A stretch of 64,000 nucleotides of DNA, from NCBI GenBank assembly GCA_024036415.1, contig JAMWET010003109.1, forward strand, positions 1-64,000. Direction: 5' to 3'. The position numbers and the translations under genes were made by a program. The notes below the pieces were generated by a model. That model was not told the DNA's origin and searched no databases. It worked only from the letters and a program-made list of their open reading frames with translations. This DNA is from Prochilodus magdalenae (lineage: Eukaryota > Chordata > Actinopteri > Characiformes > Prochilodontidae). Of the stretch, positions 34,380-45,907 are shown one piece after another; positions within the stretch are counted from its first letter, which is position 1; every line of letters begins with the position of its first letter.

Positions 34380-34770
34380 TTAGAAGCTCCATTGCATTGC
34401 AGGACATCATCAGAGGTTCCTCCTCTCTCTTCTGGTTCCCTTACTGAAGCAGTTCTTCTTTCTCTCCTCCACCACTTCTTGCAACTCGCTGACAGTAGGC
34501 TTGTTCCTACCAGCCTCCTGTGCCTGCACTTCTTTCATTTTTTACCTCCATCAACACTACAGTGATGGTAGGTGCCAGCCTCTTTCCCCTCCATCTTGTT
34601 TTTCCCCCTTTCTTTCCCTTTGTCTTTTGCCTTTGTTCATTGCCTCCATCATCTCTCGTCATTCTTTTCCATCTAGTCTTCTGTTAGCTCCATCTTCAGA
34701 GTTTACAGATCTCTTTTTAGTTATTTTTCTTTATCTTCAAATTCCTGCATCTCCATTTTGATATATTCCA
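34380..34770 (-). pseudogene. Coiled-coil exon, old diverged unit
   Basis: The minus strand follows the coiled-coil exon in order (ACTGTCAGCGAGTTGCAAGA, the VSEMEE-type segment, then the EENETE-like segment) with many indels. No frame is open throughout. Confidence 0.5.
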
Positions 34771-35860
34771 TCTCCTTGTTGTGGTCTGACTGCTCCACAT
34801 GGTGAGATAATTATCAGAAGTATAAAAGGTCAAATACTATAAATGTATTTAAATACCAGAATGAAATTAAGAAATTACCAGTGCTGAGATAATGCTTAAT
34901 TTCTGCATCAGGAATGTTTGAGAGAGAATGTGTACAAGGCCAACCACTGAGTCTGCAACTTGGATTTTCTTTCACTAGTCCCGTTATTTTTAAAAGCATC
35001 AGTCTGCATCACACACTACTACAGACGCCCATAAGGAGACACGCCAACATGGCTCATTTTTGTCTTCTATCTTGCCATCTAGCGTGTAACTGCCAAACAG
35101 TTCATCAAACTATTTCTGTAAGGGAAGAGCATATGGCTGACAAGAAACGGATTCCTTTGACAAACTTAAAATATCCAAAGTCTTGTGCCTTTTCTGAACA
35201 CATAAAACCCAGGAGGAGTTCAATAGATATTAGTTTATATTAGCATTAAAGGGGAGAGCAAGGATATGCAACCCAAGTGAGATTACTAACTGAGATACTA
35301 AACGTTCCTTTCGACATCCATTACTTACACATAGCCGAGGGTGCCCTGGGGTCCACAGGGGGAAAATCAGCTTTATTATGGTAAACCACCTTGTAGAAAA
35401 GATAGAAACTGTTGCAAAGACTGTGCTGTGAAACATTTAAAACAACTGTAAAAAAGTTAAATCTGTCAGGTTTACACAGCTAACACTAAAAGGTCATCAA
35501 AGGTCAAGTACTACAGAATGGGGCATAATGTTACTTAACAGGAAACTAATTCAAACAAACAACTTATTAATTCTACTGCCTTGCTCATAACGACTTTAAC
35601 TTGATGAACATCACTAAAAATGAACAATTCAATTACTAAATAAAACATAGGACACCAAAACCTACCAGCAAAAGTCCTGTGTAGTTACAGGTTTTCATTC
35701 CAACAAAGCAGGAAAAACATTTCAGAATGATATCGTGTGGTTTTTTTTAACTCAAACAACAAGAAATGCAAAAACTGCAGCGTGCTGGAAAGACAAAGTC
35801 ATGGGTGGCTCTGCAGAGCATTTGACAAGGATGTGTTAAGCAGATTGAAGTGGAAAGACC
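34771..35860. other. Unassigned, with intron remnant
   Basis: The first ~130 bases match the intron upstream of the coiled-coil exon ('taccagtgctgagataatgc'). The rest is not recognised. Confidence 0.4.
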
Positions 35861-36105
35861 CTATTTAACGCACAGTGGTGCCTGAACAATCAATGAACTG
35901 ACTGTGAAAAGGTTTACAAAGTCTGAGGTTTTTATAGCATGCTGCCGTGTGGGCATGAGAGACATAGACATAAAACAAAACATATACTGTATATTTATTG
36001 GAATATTAAATGTTAAAAGGCAAAGCAGAGCTCCAAGTAGCACCAGTCGATTAGGTGGGACATTGTGCTCATCCTCCTGTTCAACACCTGGAAATGTTTT
36101 CAGAA
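35861..36105 (-). CDS. Hydrophobic exon, old diverged copy
   Basis: After acceptor TTCTACTCTGCAG the frame reads LKTFPGVEQEDEHN, then VPPNRLVLLGALLCLLTFNI and on through a second hydrophobic run (NIQYMFCFMSMSLM) to a stop at 35,861. Nucleotide identity to the young copies is limited outside the core, yet the VPPN..LLGAL.CLLTFNI motif is kept in frame. That is the best evidence that this exon is or was translated. Confidence 0.45.
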
Positions 36106-36244
36106 CTGCAGAGTAGAAATAAAAAAGGTTAAGCAAACAAAAATAGGTTGTCAGTAAAATAAATACTAAATAAATCTCTTAAATGTAGTATGTTGAGGTC
36201 ACTGTTCATAGCCATATCCACTCTTCACCCCTTTCTTTTTTCAA

Positions 36245-36440
36245 CTGGTAAGCTCAAGTCTCACCTCCAGGCTCTCCATTTTGATAGTAACGTCTGTCCG
36301 AGCCTCTTTTCAACAGAGCTCTTGATCCTTCTGTATCTCTCTTCTCTCTTTCAGTTTTTCCTCTGCTCTTTGCTGCATCATTTCCTCAAGCAGCTGTTCT
36401 GTCTTCTTCTCCTTCATGATTTCCTGCATCTCACTGACTT
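36245..36440 (-). pseudogene. Coiled-coil exon, old diverged fragment
   Basis: The minus strand encodes EVSEMQEIMKEKKTEQLLEE and MMQQRAEEKLKERREIQKDQ before a stop, the diverged counterpart of TVSEMEEVEEEKKEEELLQE in the young units. Confidence 0.55.
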
Positions 36441-36479
36441 CAGCCATCCTTACTTAAAAAATTTGTCCATTCATCAAGT

Positions 36480-37250
36480 AACATGTAGAGAGACACGGAG
36501 ACCAAGATACTATAACCAAAATAAATGGAAAAAGGTAACAAAATACAGAAACAAAATGAAAAACAAGGTTACTAAAATAAAAGAAACCAAAGACTACACA
36601 GAACATAACTGAAAACAAAAAACAACAAAAATCAAGCGAGCTTCTAAGGGTCTACGTAAGCAAGGGGCGTCATAAAATAGGGACAGGTGCGGGGTGTGTG
36701 AACAGGGTTGTGACAGGAGGAGCTAGAATCAAAACAAACAAAAGTACATGGTACAGAACAAAAAAGGAACATGAAAGAGACAGGGGAGACAAAGACAAAC
36801 AGGGGCAGAACTAGATTGGACAAGGATGTGACATAACTCCACCTCTGGCATACAGTTACCAAGGTGCATAACAGAAGGCATTAAGAGAGCCGGACAAGAG
36901 GAGAGGCCAGAAACAGAACTAGAACACTGCAATGGGGACGAGGTGGCCATGTGACTGGACAAGGGAATAAACTGTAGATAGGAACAGGGAACAAACAGAG
37001 AACTGAACAAAGGAGTGGACAGGAGGAGTCAAAGGAGACTGGGCAAAAGATGGGGCAGGAGACTGGACAAAGCCTGCGTAACTTGCAGGTCAACCGGGTC
37101 ACCGGCAGGACAGACACAGAGGCTGGGAGGGAGACTGAAAGATCAGGAGACTAAAGTCCTCGGCTGTAGGTGGGCCTGCTGCAACGTCTCAGGAGGCCTT
37201 AGGAGGAGCCATTGGCTGGGCAGAGTTCTTAGGTTTATATAATTATTTAA
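36480..37250. repeat. Purine-rich imperfect repeat
   Basis: Long run of GGACAGGAGGAG/GGAGACTGG-type words on the plus strand with about 75% purines. Several frames are open only because of this composition. It resembles the end regions of dispersed fish elements, but I cannot name one. Confidence 0.5.
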
Positions 37251-37259
37251 AAAAAAAAA

Positions 37260-37830
37260 AAACTTTACTTTTGTCTTTCCTGTTTCTTCAAGCTTTCTAA
37301 TCTCCTTTTAGCGACCCGTCTGCTTCAATAGAGTACCTCAATAGTCAGGACACCTACAGGACTTCAGCACTGATGTGTCTGATGCACTAATTTCAGTGCA
37401 ACACACAAACGCACCACCAACACTGTCACTTTGGTGCCAAGAATAAAGTTTTTACAATACTTAAAGAACATAGTTTGACATGTATACATATTCCTAAAAC
37501 TTAACTAATCAAATTAATTTCCTGATGCCTCAATATTAATGTTTTTGTTTACATGTGATTTTCATTATGTGAACTAGTGGTACAGGAAAATGTACGGAGC
37601 GCTAATTAATGTAGAAATGAAAAAAAAAATGGATCAAAGTGTTGTAATTATAATATACATATAATACACCATTTTGGGGTCTAGTCTAACTCTAGTCCTA
37701 CCAGTCAGGGCTCCCTTTAACGGAGCTCCATAATGTAACTCGTTTAGGAAGCTTAATTCAAATACAAACAAAGTTAGGAGCTTTAAACTTAATCTTCTTT
37801 CCCACAACAGGTTCAGTATCGGGACTATCG
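37260..37830. other. Spacer, no gene recognised
   Basis: The last 170 bases match the text before the palindromic minisatellite ('agtcctaccagtcagggctc'). Confidence 0.45.
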
Positions 37831-37839
37831 GAGTAAACT

Positions 37840-37960
37840 TTGGTATCGAGCTAACGTAGATAATTAGCGGAGACTAAACACGGTGAAGGGGTTCGTATGC
37901 TAGCATCAAGCTAACGTAAATACTTAGCAGAGTGTAAATGCGGTCGCAAGTCTGAGATTT
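37840..37960. repeat. Palindromic minisatellite, old decayed block
   Basis: Two units with eroded stems (GCTAGCATCAAGCTAACGTA) and a decayed 'ttttgcaccaagtcagctga' hairpin. Confidence 0.65.
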
Positions 37961-38100
37961 TGCACCAAGTCAGCTGAGTCGACTAATTAGCTCATAAAAG
38001 ACACAAAACCACATGAAATGACATGACACTTGCTACTTTTAGTCTGAGTTTTCGTCTACACTTTCAAAACATAGTCTATTCTTTCATCCCGGTGGTCTTA

Positions 38101-38162
38101 TAGACAGACAGACACACAGACAGATTGATAGATACTTTATTGATCCCAGAGGGAAATTTAGA
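38101..38162. repeat. (GACA)n plus TTTATTGATCCC motif
   Basis: A short GACA/GATA tract runs into TACTTTATTGATCCCAGAGG, a motif common at retroposon ends in fish. No longer element can be recognised. Confidence 0.5.
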
Positions 38163-38337
38163 ATATTATATTACCTGAGCTAAATAGATACACTCTTCAT
38201 GGTTGTATTTATCTCTTTTTCATATTAAAACAACTACTGAAAACCACGAAGGAGTGTGAAACGAGCTAAGTGGTTGGAGTTTCTGGAGAGCTTGTTCTTG
38301 AAGAAACCCAGTCAAAACTAAAACTAGAAAAGTATTT

Positions 38338-38425
38338 TTTCACCTGTTGACTGACTGAAGAACAACTTTGTTGAAACGCACACACACAATGACAGAGTCC
38401 TGCCCCAAAGCTGCAGACATGGCAG
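38338..38425 (+). other. Candidate first exon, inverted copy
   Basis: Reverse-oriented copy of the segments at 23,044 and 24,170. Here ATGACAGAGTCCTGCCCC opens MTESCPKAADMA up to the ATGGCAG/GTAACC donor at 38,425. This is the only copy with an ATG, and it points away from the minus-strand exons. Confidence 0.35.
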
Positions 38426-38879
38426 GTAACCTTACATTAGTTAGAAATCGGTGTGAGAGGAGTTAAAAAGGGATGCTGAAAAATGGCTAAAATAATACCC
38501 CTCGTAAATCTGCCATCCCTCTGTCCACTGCAGCTGAGTTCATGTTATTATATGATAAAAACCCATTATACATATTTTAATTAATCCATATTAGAGATTC
38601 ACCTGCTCAGCTGCTGTGGATGTATTTGGAGTACCCAGAACTCAGATTACAGGATATAGATAACATTATAGTTGATGATCATGTCAGCCGTATTAGATTT
38701 GATTACATGCTCAGATTTTTTCCTTTACTGAGTACAGCAACATCTTTGATGACAGTTCAGATTTACAGATGTGGTGTTTATAAAAGTCTTGTTGTTTTGT
38801 TTTATTTAGTAAATATGATTTAAAGATATGATAAGAAATAATCCCTGTATTTTTAAATGCATCACACTGTTTATGATAC

Positions 38880-39225
38880 TGACCTGCCTCTTCACAATAA
38901 GATCCATCTTCTTTCATTTTTCTCTCTATGACCACTACACTGATGGTTATTTGATAACAAGTGCCAACCGCTATCCCCTCCATCTTATGTTCTCTCAGCC
39001 TTTTCTCCTCGTCTTTTGGAATCTCTTTGATGATTTTTATTGTTTATGGCTACCATATCTTTCTTGTTAGTTCTTCCTCTGTCTGTCTGATCTCATCCTT
39101 CTCCGTCTCATTCTCTGCCAGCTCTGCAGTGTCTTCGGTGTGTTAGTCTTTTTTTCCTGGATCTTGATCTGTTTCACTGCTTCTTTCAGCTCTTTGAATT
39201 TCCTGTTGTTGCAGATAATTATGAG
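38880..39225 (-). pseudogene. Coiled-coil exon, old diverged unit
   Basis: Keeps the order of the coiled-coil exon ('gacactgcagagctggcaga', 'gagacggagaaggatgagat', 'ctgaaagaagcagtgaaaca' on the minus strand). Several stops. No intact acceptor. Confidence 0.55.
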
Positions 39226-39253
39226 AAGTATAAAAGGTCAAATACTTCTAATC

Positions 39254-39281
39254 TAGGGTTAGGGTTAGGGTTAGGGTTAGG
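39254..39281 (+). repeat. Interstitial telomere-type repeat
   Basis: Four to five uninterrupted TTAGGG units, located in the intron-like text between a coiled-coil fragment and a KRGRKQ exon. Absent from all other units. Confidence 0.95.
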
Positions 39282-39391
39282 AATGTAATTAAATAGTGGT
39301 GTGTAATGAAGAAGCTGCTGAACACGGCTTTATGAGATGTTAATGTCCTGTTTATCATATAGACAATGAACTGATCACTAGGCTGAATCAC

Positions 39392-39554
39392 CTTCTCCTT
39401 CCTCTTCTGAAGTGTTTTGCGTTTCATTACTCTTAGTATGAAGCTGGAGCTGTTCTCCCTCTCCTGCTTTCTGCTTCTCTTATGGAACAGGTCTAGGAAG
39501 GTGCGCCGGCACCCGTAGCTCTCGCTCCTGCTTCATGTCCTGTGGAGATGTTGA
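39392..39554 (-). pseudogene. KRGRKQ exon, old diverged copy d
   Basis: The frame TFLDLFHKRSRKQERE through MKRKTLQKRKEK leaves at AGAAG/GTGATT in phase 0, matching the phase proposed for the young copies. Upstream, a TAG interrupts the frame. Confidence 0.45.
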
Positions 39555-39642
39555 CTACAGTACAGAATGCCTCGATTAGTTCAGGTGTGCTCTGCTACTT
39601 CAGTGTCTGATTAAGAACTGCTGTGTATCATCAATACTGTAC

Positions 39643-39711
39643 CTGTTTAGTCTTTTGACTCCACTTCCAGATTCTCTTCATGGTTTTACTTTCTTCATTT
39701 ATCTTTTAAAT
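39643..39711 (-). pseudogene. RIRKWHQ exon, old diverged copy d
   Basis: Recognisable (RIWKWSQKTKQ) with the donor AACAG/GTACAG kept, but a TGA interrupts its first half. Confidence 0.45.
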
Positions 39712-41340
39712 CTGATTTGGAAAATCATAAAAGTGCAGAACTCTTCAGTTTCACACATAGTTTACAGCACTTCACCATCCACTGCTTCCTGTGTTTTATT
39801 GGTCCAGCCTAAAAATACTTCTGTTTGTTACAAAAATAATTGTATTTTAATTATGTATAGAATTTTGTAATTATTTGGTGTATTCAAACTGAGAAAATTA
39901 CTTTTTGGATAAAATCAGCATCAAAAAAAACAACAAGTGAAATGCCTAACAGACATGTGTTAAAGTGGTAAATGTTACATGCTAATTTGCACATCACGTG
40001 TCAAATTACAAGCAAGGGTGTTGGTGCTAGCAGTTAGCTTTTCTCATGCATCAACTATAAACAGAGAAAGAAAATTATTTTTACACCATTTTAACCAGAA
40101 TTTTACATTCCTTAAGTTAAAACTATCATGCTTATAGGGGGGAACTAGCATAGCTCCGAAAAGTATGGAGTTGCACACCAAAAATGAGAAACTAGCATGA
40201 GAAGTTGAAAAAAAAAAAAAACCCACAAATGCTTCTCACTCCCTACTGAAATATGTCTGAAATCACTTTAACACTTCTATTTGTTTACGGAAACGAAGTA
40301 GCTGCAGCTCCCGCACCAGCACACTGCATGCATCCCTTCTTCAACCAGCCGCAACCGATTACCCTCAACAGCTCTGCGGTGCCCCCTACAGGAAGTTGCT
40401 ATGAACTACAACTGTAACTTAAGCAGTATAACAAACGTTCTTTTAAGGTGGGTTTACATGAAATTTTCCCAGAATTTTTTTAAGCCAACTGCAAACTGGC
40501 TAAAATGATCTTGTCACGGCACTTAGTGGATCCAAAACACATTAAACTGTAAACATATATAATAACACACAGTAGTTACAGAATAATAGACACAGTGCTC
40601 AAAATGGGTAAAGTGAATTTAACCCTGATGTAACCCAGATTTCATGTGAGCAACAAATAATGCATGTTTAAAACTTCTCGGCAGTCTAGGGGTTAAGGTC
40701 ATTTGAGCTGAGTTCTGAACAGAGATCTTTACTTTGTCCTGCCTCAGCTGCCACAGAGGGGGGGTGGCTAATGTCGCCAGAGTATAGCGGGTGTGTCCCT
40801 CTCTCCCCATACAGAGCTCAAAGATAATCCTTTCCCACAAACAGGAGACATTTGGTGAGATAACCCGTGTTTCCCCTGCAAGCTATCAACAGACCGCATG
40901 GTCAGATTCAGTTCTCAGAATTTCTGAAGGTAAAATTGAGCAGTTAATGATTTACATAACTATATGGAAACCAAATACAAGTGTAAATAGAGATAAAATA
41001 CAATGAAATGTTTAGTTTTAACCGAGTTTAAGCCACAATTTAGTTGTTTAATGTCGAGTAAAATGTTTTTTCTTTCTACTCATAGCTACTGCTAGAGGCC
41101 ATTACTAAAAAGGCCCAAAGCTGCATGCTCGTCCCAGAGGTATATTCTTTTATGTTCTCAGGTGACTAGTTGGTGTACACTAAAAGAAAAATTACCATAC
41201 TTGTTGGTTGTTGTCAGAAGGATTTATTTAATTCATATGCACTGCATGAGGTTTTAGTTCTACAGCCTGCAACAGAAAGTACAAAGTGGTAGTTACATTG
41301 CATGGTACAAAAATATGAGAAACATGCAAATGAATGACCC
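39712..41340. other. Unassigned AT-rich stretch
   Basis: No gene, repeat family or splice-bounded frame stands out, apart from a fragment of the AT-rich block at 39,740-39,840. Confidence 0.4.
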
Positions 41341-41348
41341 TGAATGAC

Positions 41349-41519
41349 CTTCCTCTTCTCCATTCTCTTCTGTGGTATTTCCATTTCGCTCCTCTCAGTC
41401 TGAAGCTGTTACCTCTCTCGCTGCCTCTCCTGTCCTCTGCCCCTCTTACAGAACAGGAGGAGGAAGGTGCTTGTGATGGCAGCTCTCACTCCTGCTTCAT
41501 CTTCTGTGGAGCTGTTTGA
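41349..41519 (-). pseudogene. KRGRKQ exon, old diverged copy e
   Basis: Reads NSSTEDEAGVRAAITSTFLL, then LFCKRGRGQERQRER and TAA. The hydrophobic FLLLFC just before the basic run appears here and, as FLDLF or FRLLF, in other copies. Confidence 0.45.
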
Positions 41520-41564
41520 CTACAGTACAGAAGTACAGTACACCTGTTTCGTCTTTGGCTGCTT

Positions 41565-41772
41565 CCTCTTTCTGCCTGATTTCATCCTTTCCCGTCTCGT
41601 TCTCTTCTTGCTCCATATGCAGTGTGTCCAGATCTCTTTTTTTTAGCTCTCAAATTCAGGGATCTCCATATTGATCTGGTTCACTGCTTCTTCTGGCACT
41701 CTGATCTCTTTATTTCTCTCAGTCTGCTTCAAGAAGACCTGGTCCTCCATGGCTTTCAGTAGCTGTTTTAAT
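41565..41772 (-). pseudogene. Terminal-type and coiled-coil exon in one piece
   Basis: After acceptor TCTTTTACAG the frame runs LKQLLKAMEDQVFLKQTERN, resembling the terminal exon start LKRLTKNMEQ. It continues without an intron into KEIRVPEEAVNQINMEIPEF, resembling the coiled-coil exon start NVEIRTENMELKEAVEQIEM, until a stop. An old copy thus joins parts that are separate exons in the young units. Confidence 0.5.
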
Positions 41773-42105
41773 CTGTAAAAGAGATAAATACAACAATGAA
41801 GAGTGGATCTGTTTTAGCTCAGCTAATGTAATAAACACCACGCTGTCATGGATGTACATGGAGTACCCACACTTCCACCCAGTGCTTAGAACTCATATTA
41901 TGGGATATAGATAAAATGGCTGATGATCAAGCTGTTCTGTGTGGTCAGCAATATCAGATTTGATTACATGATGTTACCAACCATATAGATCTACTTTAAT
42001 GATTGTATCAGTAGTGTATAAGTCATTTCAATAGCAGTGCAAAATTCTTCTAAGTCGTCTGTCCTGCATGGTTAATATACTGCCATGTCAGATCTGTATA
42101 CTAAC

Positions 42106-42530
42106 CAGCCTCTCTTCTCAGCAGATATACTGAACTCTTGGACTCCCTGTTCATGTATCTACGTCTCCCTACTCTCTGTCAGAGGTTCCGCCTCTTTCTC
42201 CTGTTTTACTTCCTGAAGAAGTTCTTCTTCCTTCTTTTCTTCCTCTACCACTTCTTCCATCTCGCTGACAGTAGGTATCTTCCTGTTAGCCTCCTGTGCC
42301 TGCTCTTCATTTAGTTTTCTCTCCACCACCACAACACAAACTTGTATTCGTTTGCAGGTGGCGGTCTTTTTCCCCCTCCATCTCGTGTTGTTTCTCGTGC
42401 CTCCTGTCTTCGTCAATTACTGCCTCCATCTCTCTGGTTAGTTTATCCTCCGTCTGCCTGATTTAATCCTTCTCTGTCTGATTCTTTTTTAGCTCTATTT
42501 GCAACAATTTAGTTTCCTTTTCTTTAGTTG
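42106..42530 (-). pseudogene. Coiled-coil exon, diverged unit 7
   Basis: The 3' half is readable (NNTRWRGKKTATCKRIQVCV, then VSEMEEVVEEEKKEEELLQE). The donor is weakened (GGCTG/GTTAGT). The 5' part breaks off near 42,530 and has no acceptor. Confidence 0.6.
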
Positions 42531-43130
42531 TGACTCAGAACACAGAACATCAGGCGACATTATGCAGAAATGCATGTATACCTGTGTGTGGCTGTAAGGT
42601 AAACAACAAAAGAATAATCATATCATATGCTCACATTCTCCACAATATTTCCTGTACCATATGAAATATAGCCACCGTATCTATGTGAGAATCTAAACCA
42701 GCAAGTTTACAATACAATGCAACTTCAGCGGCTAATCGCGAACATCCACTTTCTAACAACAACGCATGCCTATCACATGAACTCAACACGTTAAAGGATA
42801 AAACTCAAACCCAGGGAAAATCCAGGTTGTAGTGACTGCTCTCAGTAGCTGCTATTTCTATGTAATATCTGTGAAGTGTGGGTTAGCTGTCTGGAGCAGC
42901 AGGATAAATATTAGTCACCTGATGTTATAGGTCAAGTTTAGTATGACACCAACACTCAGAAATCAGTCTGACAGAGACCTTGACACCGCCTTCAGACATA
43001 TTAACAGCAAACATTAATATTACCTCATGTACATCAAACCTGTAAGAACAATCGCGTTCATTAACCCTGCTGTTATGAACGCTGGTGTGAATGAAAATAT
43101 CGCCCCCATGTGGAGAAGCTGCTAAACACA
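42531..43130. other. Unassigned, intron remnant at the right end
   Basis: From about 43,000 the text matches the intron between KRGRKQ and coiled-coil exons ('cagcaaacattaatattacc'). The rest is unrecognised. Confidence 0.4.
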
Positions 43131-43189
43131 TATATAAGTCATCCGTCCTGCATGGTAAATGTACTGCCATGTCAGATCTGTATACTAAC

Positions 43190-43694
43190 CTGCCCCTCTT
43201 CTCAATGAGGTCCCATATTTCAGCAGATATCCCGAACTCTCGGACTCCCTCTTCATCCATCTGCGTCTCTGTCAGAGGCTCCTCCTCTTTCTCCTGCTTC
43301 ATTTCCTGAAGCAGTTCTTCTTCCTTCTTTTCTTCCTCCACTTCTTCCATCTCGCTGACAGTAGGTGTCTTCCTGTCAGCCTCCTGTGCCTGCTCTTCAT
43401 TCCGTTGTTTCTCCACCACCACAACACAAACTTGGGTGGCGGTCTTTTTCCCCAGCATCTCATATCGTCTCGCGTGCCTCCTGTCTTCGTCAATTACTGC
43501 CTCCATCTCTCTGGTTAGTTTTTCTTCTGTATGCCTGATTTCATTCTCTCCCACTGATTCTTTTCCAGCTCCATCTGCAGTGTTTCGAGATCTCTTTTAA
43601 TTTCCCTTACCTTCTTTTCGAATTCCAGGATATCCATTTCGATCTCTGCCACTGCCTCTTTCAGTTTAATAATCTCCGTTCGGATCTGCACGTT
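43190..43694 (-). pseudogene. Coiled-coil exon, unit 8
   Basis: Best preserved 3' half: NEIRHTEEKLTREMEAVIDE on through EFGISAEIWDLIEKRG is one open frame into the donor. The 5' half is separated by a one-base loss in the segment corresponding to NNQMEKDE. The acceptor reads TTCGCAG. Read through the donor, the frame runs 90 codons further (to 42,925), longer than in other units. Confidence 0.65.
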
Positions 43695-43880
43695 CTGCGA
43701 AAATTAGTATAAAAGAAATATTAAAGATCAAGTACTGTGACTGTAATTAAATGGCAGTATGTAATGAAGAAATCTTCACTGAATAATTAATCTGAGTACC
43801 AGCGCTGAGATAATGCTAATCTCTGCTAGCACTTCAGTGTTATGGTAACGGAAAACTACCCGTGGTTTCACTTTCCACAC

Positions 43881-43975
43881 AGGTGGAGGAAGACGCTCCA
43901 GCACCCGAAGCCTGTGGGGCTGGGCGGGGATGTCAGCTCTTGCTCCTGCTGTGCTGTTTCCAGCGGAGCTGTTGA
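43881..43975 (-). pseudogene. KRGRKQ exon, 5' part only (copy f)
   Basis: A deletion joins intron sequence ('cactttccacacag') to the middle of the exon. The donor and basic half are lost. Confidence 0.5.
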
Positions 43976-44060
43976 CTACAGTACAAAATGACTGGGTTAG
44001 TTCAGGTGTGTTATGCTCCTCCAGTGTCTGATTAAGAACTGTGAATGATTACTACTGTAC

Positions 44061-44125
44061 CTGTTTAATATTTTGATGCCACTTTCTGATACTCTTCATC
44101 ATTTTCATTTCTTCTTTTACCAAAT
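44061..44125 (-). CDS. RIRKWHQ exon (copy f)
   Basis: 65 bases, LVKEEMKMMKSIRKWHQNIK plus Gln, both splice edges intact. Stranded, because its next exon (43,881) is truncated. Confidence 0.4.
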
Positions 44126-44896
44126 CTGAAAAGCATAAAAAAGCAGAACTCTTCAGTTTCACACATAATCTACAGGTTACAGCACTTCACCATCCACTGC
44201 TTCATTATCAGTTCCTAATACCCCGTTATATATGGAGAAAATATGTTGATATTTTTAGATATGACCTATTTAACATGATTTGGAGATACTACGTCACTAT
44301 TTCAGTAAAATAAGTATTTAAAATATTAAACGACAGGCTAAAACATGAAAGGATAAAAATAGGAAGTCTGTCTGATCTTATCTGCACTGTAAACAGCGTT
44401 TCATTGGTCCAGCGTAAAAATAACTATTTCTTATAAGTTAAATGAATTGGGTTCAGGTCTTTAAACAAATTATCCTTTTAATCGAAGTCATTTGCTGAGT
44501 TTACCTAAATGTATTTAACTGCTTGTAATGAATTATTATTATGTATTATTATTAGGGCTGTCAATCGATTAAAAACAAATTAACTAATTAATCGCACAAT
44601 TTGCTGTGATTAATCGCGATTAATCGCATTTTCCCTTTTTAACAAAGATGCTTTTAATTAAGCTATTTAAATGTAAAATAAAAAAATCTAAGTAAAATAA
44701 ACACAATGGAATTTTATTTATGTTCAAATATGATTGTTTAATTGTATCTTTAACTTTGAACACAGATTGTCCCTTGTCACAAAGACCAGTTAAATACATT
44801 TTAAAAAATCATCAATATCAATGCAAAATAGAAAAAAACAATTCTCCTTAACGTTCAGATTGTTGAATCTTATTCTTTTTGTAGTAAGGATTCAGC

Positions 44897-45572
44897 TTAT
44901 TCCTCCTTTACACTCAGCCAGTTATTGAGACAGACCAGTTTATTTACATTATCAGGGGACAAAGCAGCTCTCCTCTTTTGAATGATGTGGCCTGAGAGTG
45001 AAAACAACCTCTCACAAGGCACTGTGGTTGCAGGGGTTGACAGGTATTTGCGTGCAATGGGTGCCAGCCTCGCATGTGCTCCTTCTCTTGTTGACCACCA
45101 CTGTAGTGGACACCCCTCCATATCCATTTTGCACTCTGCTTTGTAACGGTCCAGACATTGTTCTATGGACTCTTCCTCTTCGTCTGTATCCGTATCAGAA
45201 GAACCCAGCAAGAAGGCAGACATCCTCCTATTCTTTGAAGGCTGTGTTTCTGTTGCCTCTGCAGATGGCTGTTGTGCAGGCATCTCTGCCATCATCAAGT
45301 TGTGTAATGAAGCCCATATTTCACTCCTTTCATCTTTGGGAAGACACTTCAGATCCTTAAACCTGGGATCAAGTGCAGTAGCGATCTTCAGCCATGTAAG
45401 GTTGGTGGTGTCCTTCCGTTTAGTTAGGTCTGTGGTAAAGACGGTCTTGAACCTGACTACATAGACTGGATCATCGTCTGAGGGCTCCATAACTCTGAAC
45501 AAGTGGCATAAGGCTAGTAATACCACTGAACAAGAGACGTACTGCTCTCCTCCGAGTATTTCAGTCACATAT
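44897..45572 (-). pseudogene. hAT transposase, C-terminal exon with dimerisation domain
   Basis: After the acceptor CCATTACAG at 45,572 the first base completes the split Arg codon, then YVTEILGGEQYVSCSV runs to the hAT dimerisation domain (W..REGAHARLAPIARKYLS, then PATTVPCERLFSLSG and LVCLNNWL) and a stop at 44,897. The intron of about 335 bases is CA/ACAC-rich. Splice phases agree, so only the deletion near 46,605 is clearly inactivating. Confidence 0.85.
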
Positions 45573-45907
45573 CTGTAATGGTAAGCACAAGATGTTTTAA
45601 ACACGTTAGTAAATGTATATTAATCACAGAGAGGAATACACTAACTACTTTATGTATGCTATGCATGCCTACATGCACATAGAGGATCCAGTGGGAGAGT
45701 GAGCGAGAAGATATACAGGGAGAGACTTCAGACACACATATGCATAAGTAGACAAAGAGATCAAGAACAGACACATGCACACAGAAACACATGCAGATGG
45801 TACATAAACACAGAAAACACAGGCAGAGACCACATACACCCAGAAAACACAGAGTGAGAGAGAACATACACATACACAGGGAGACACATACAGACACACA
45901 GACTCAC

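Noticed and set aside
36644..37117. Overlapping Cys/Ser/Pro-rich minus-strand frames
   Set aside because: They result from the purine-rich imperfect repeat and several frames are equally open.
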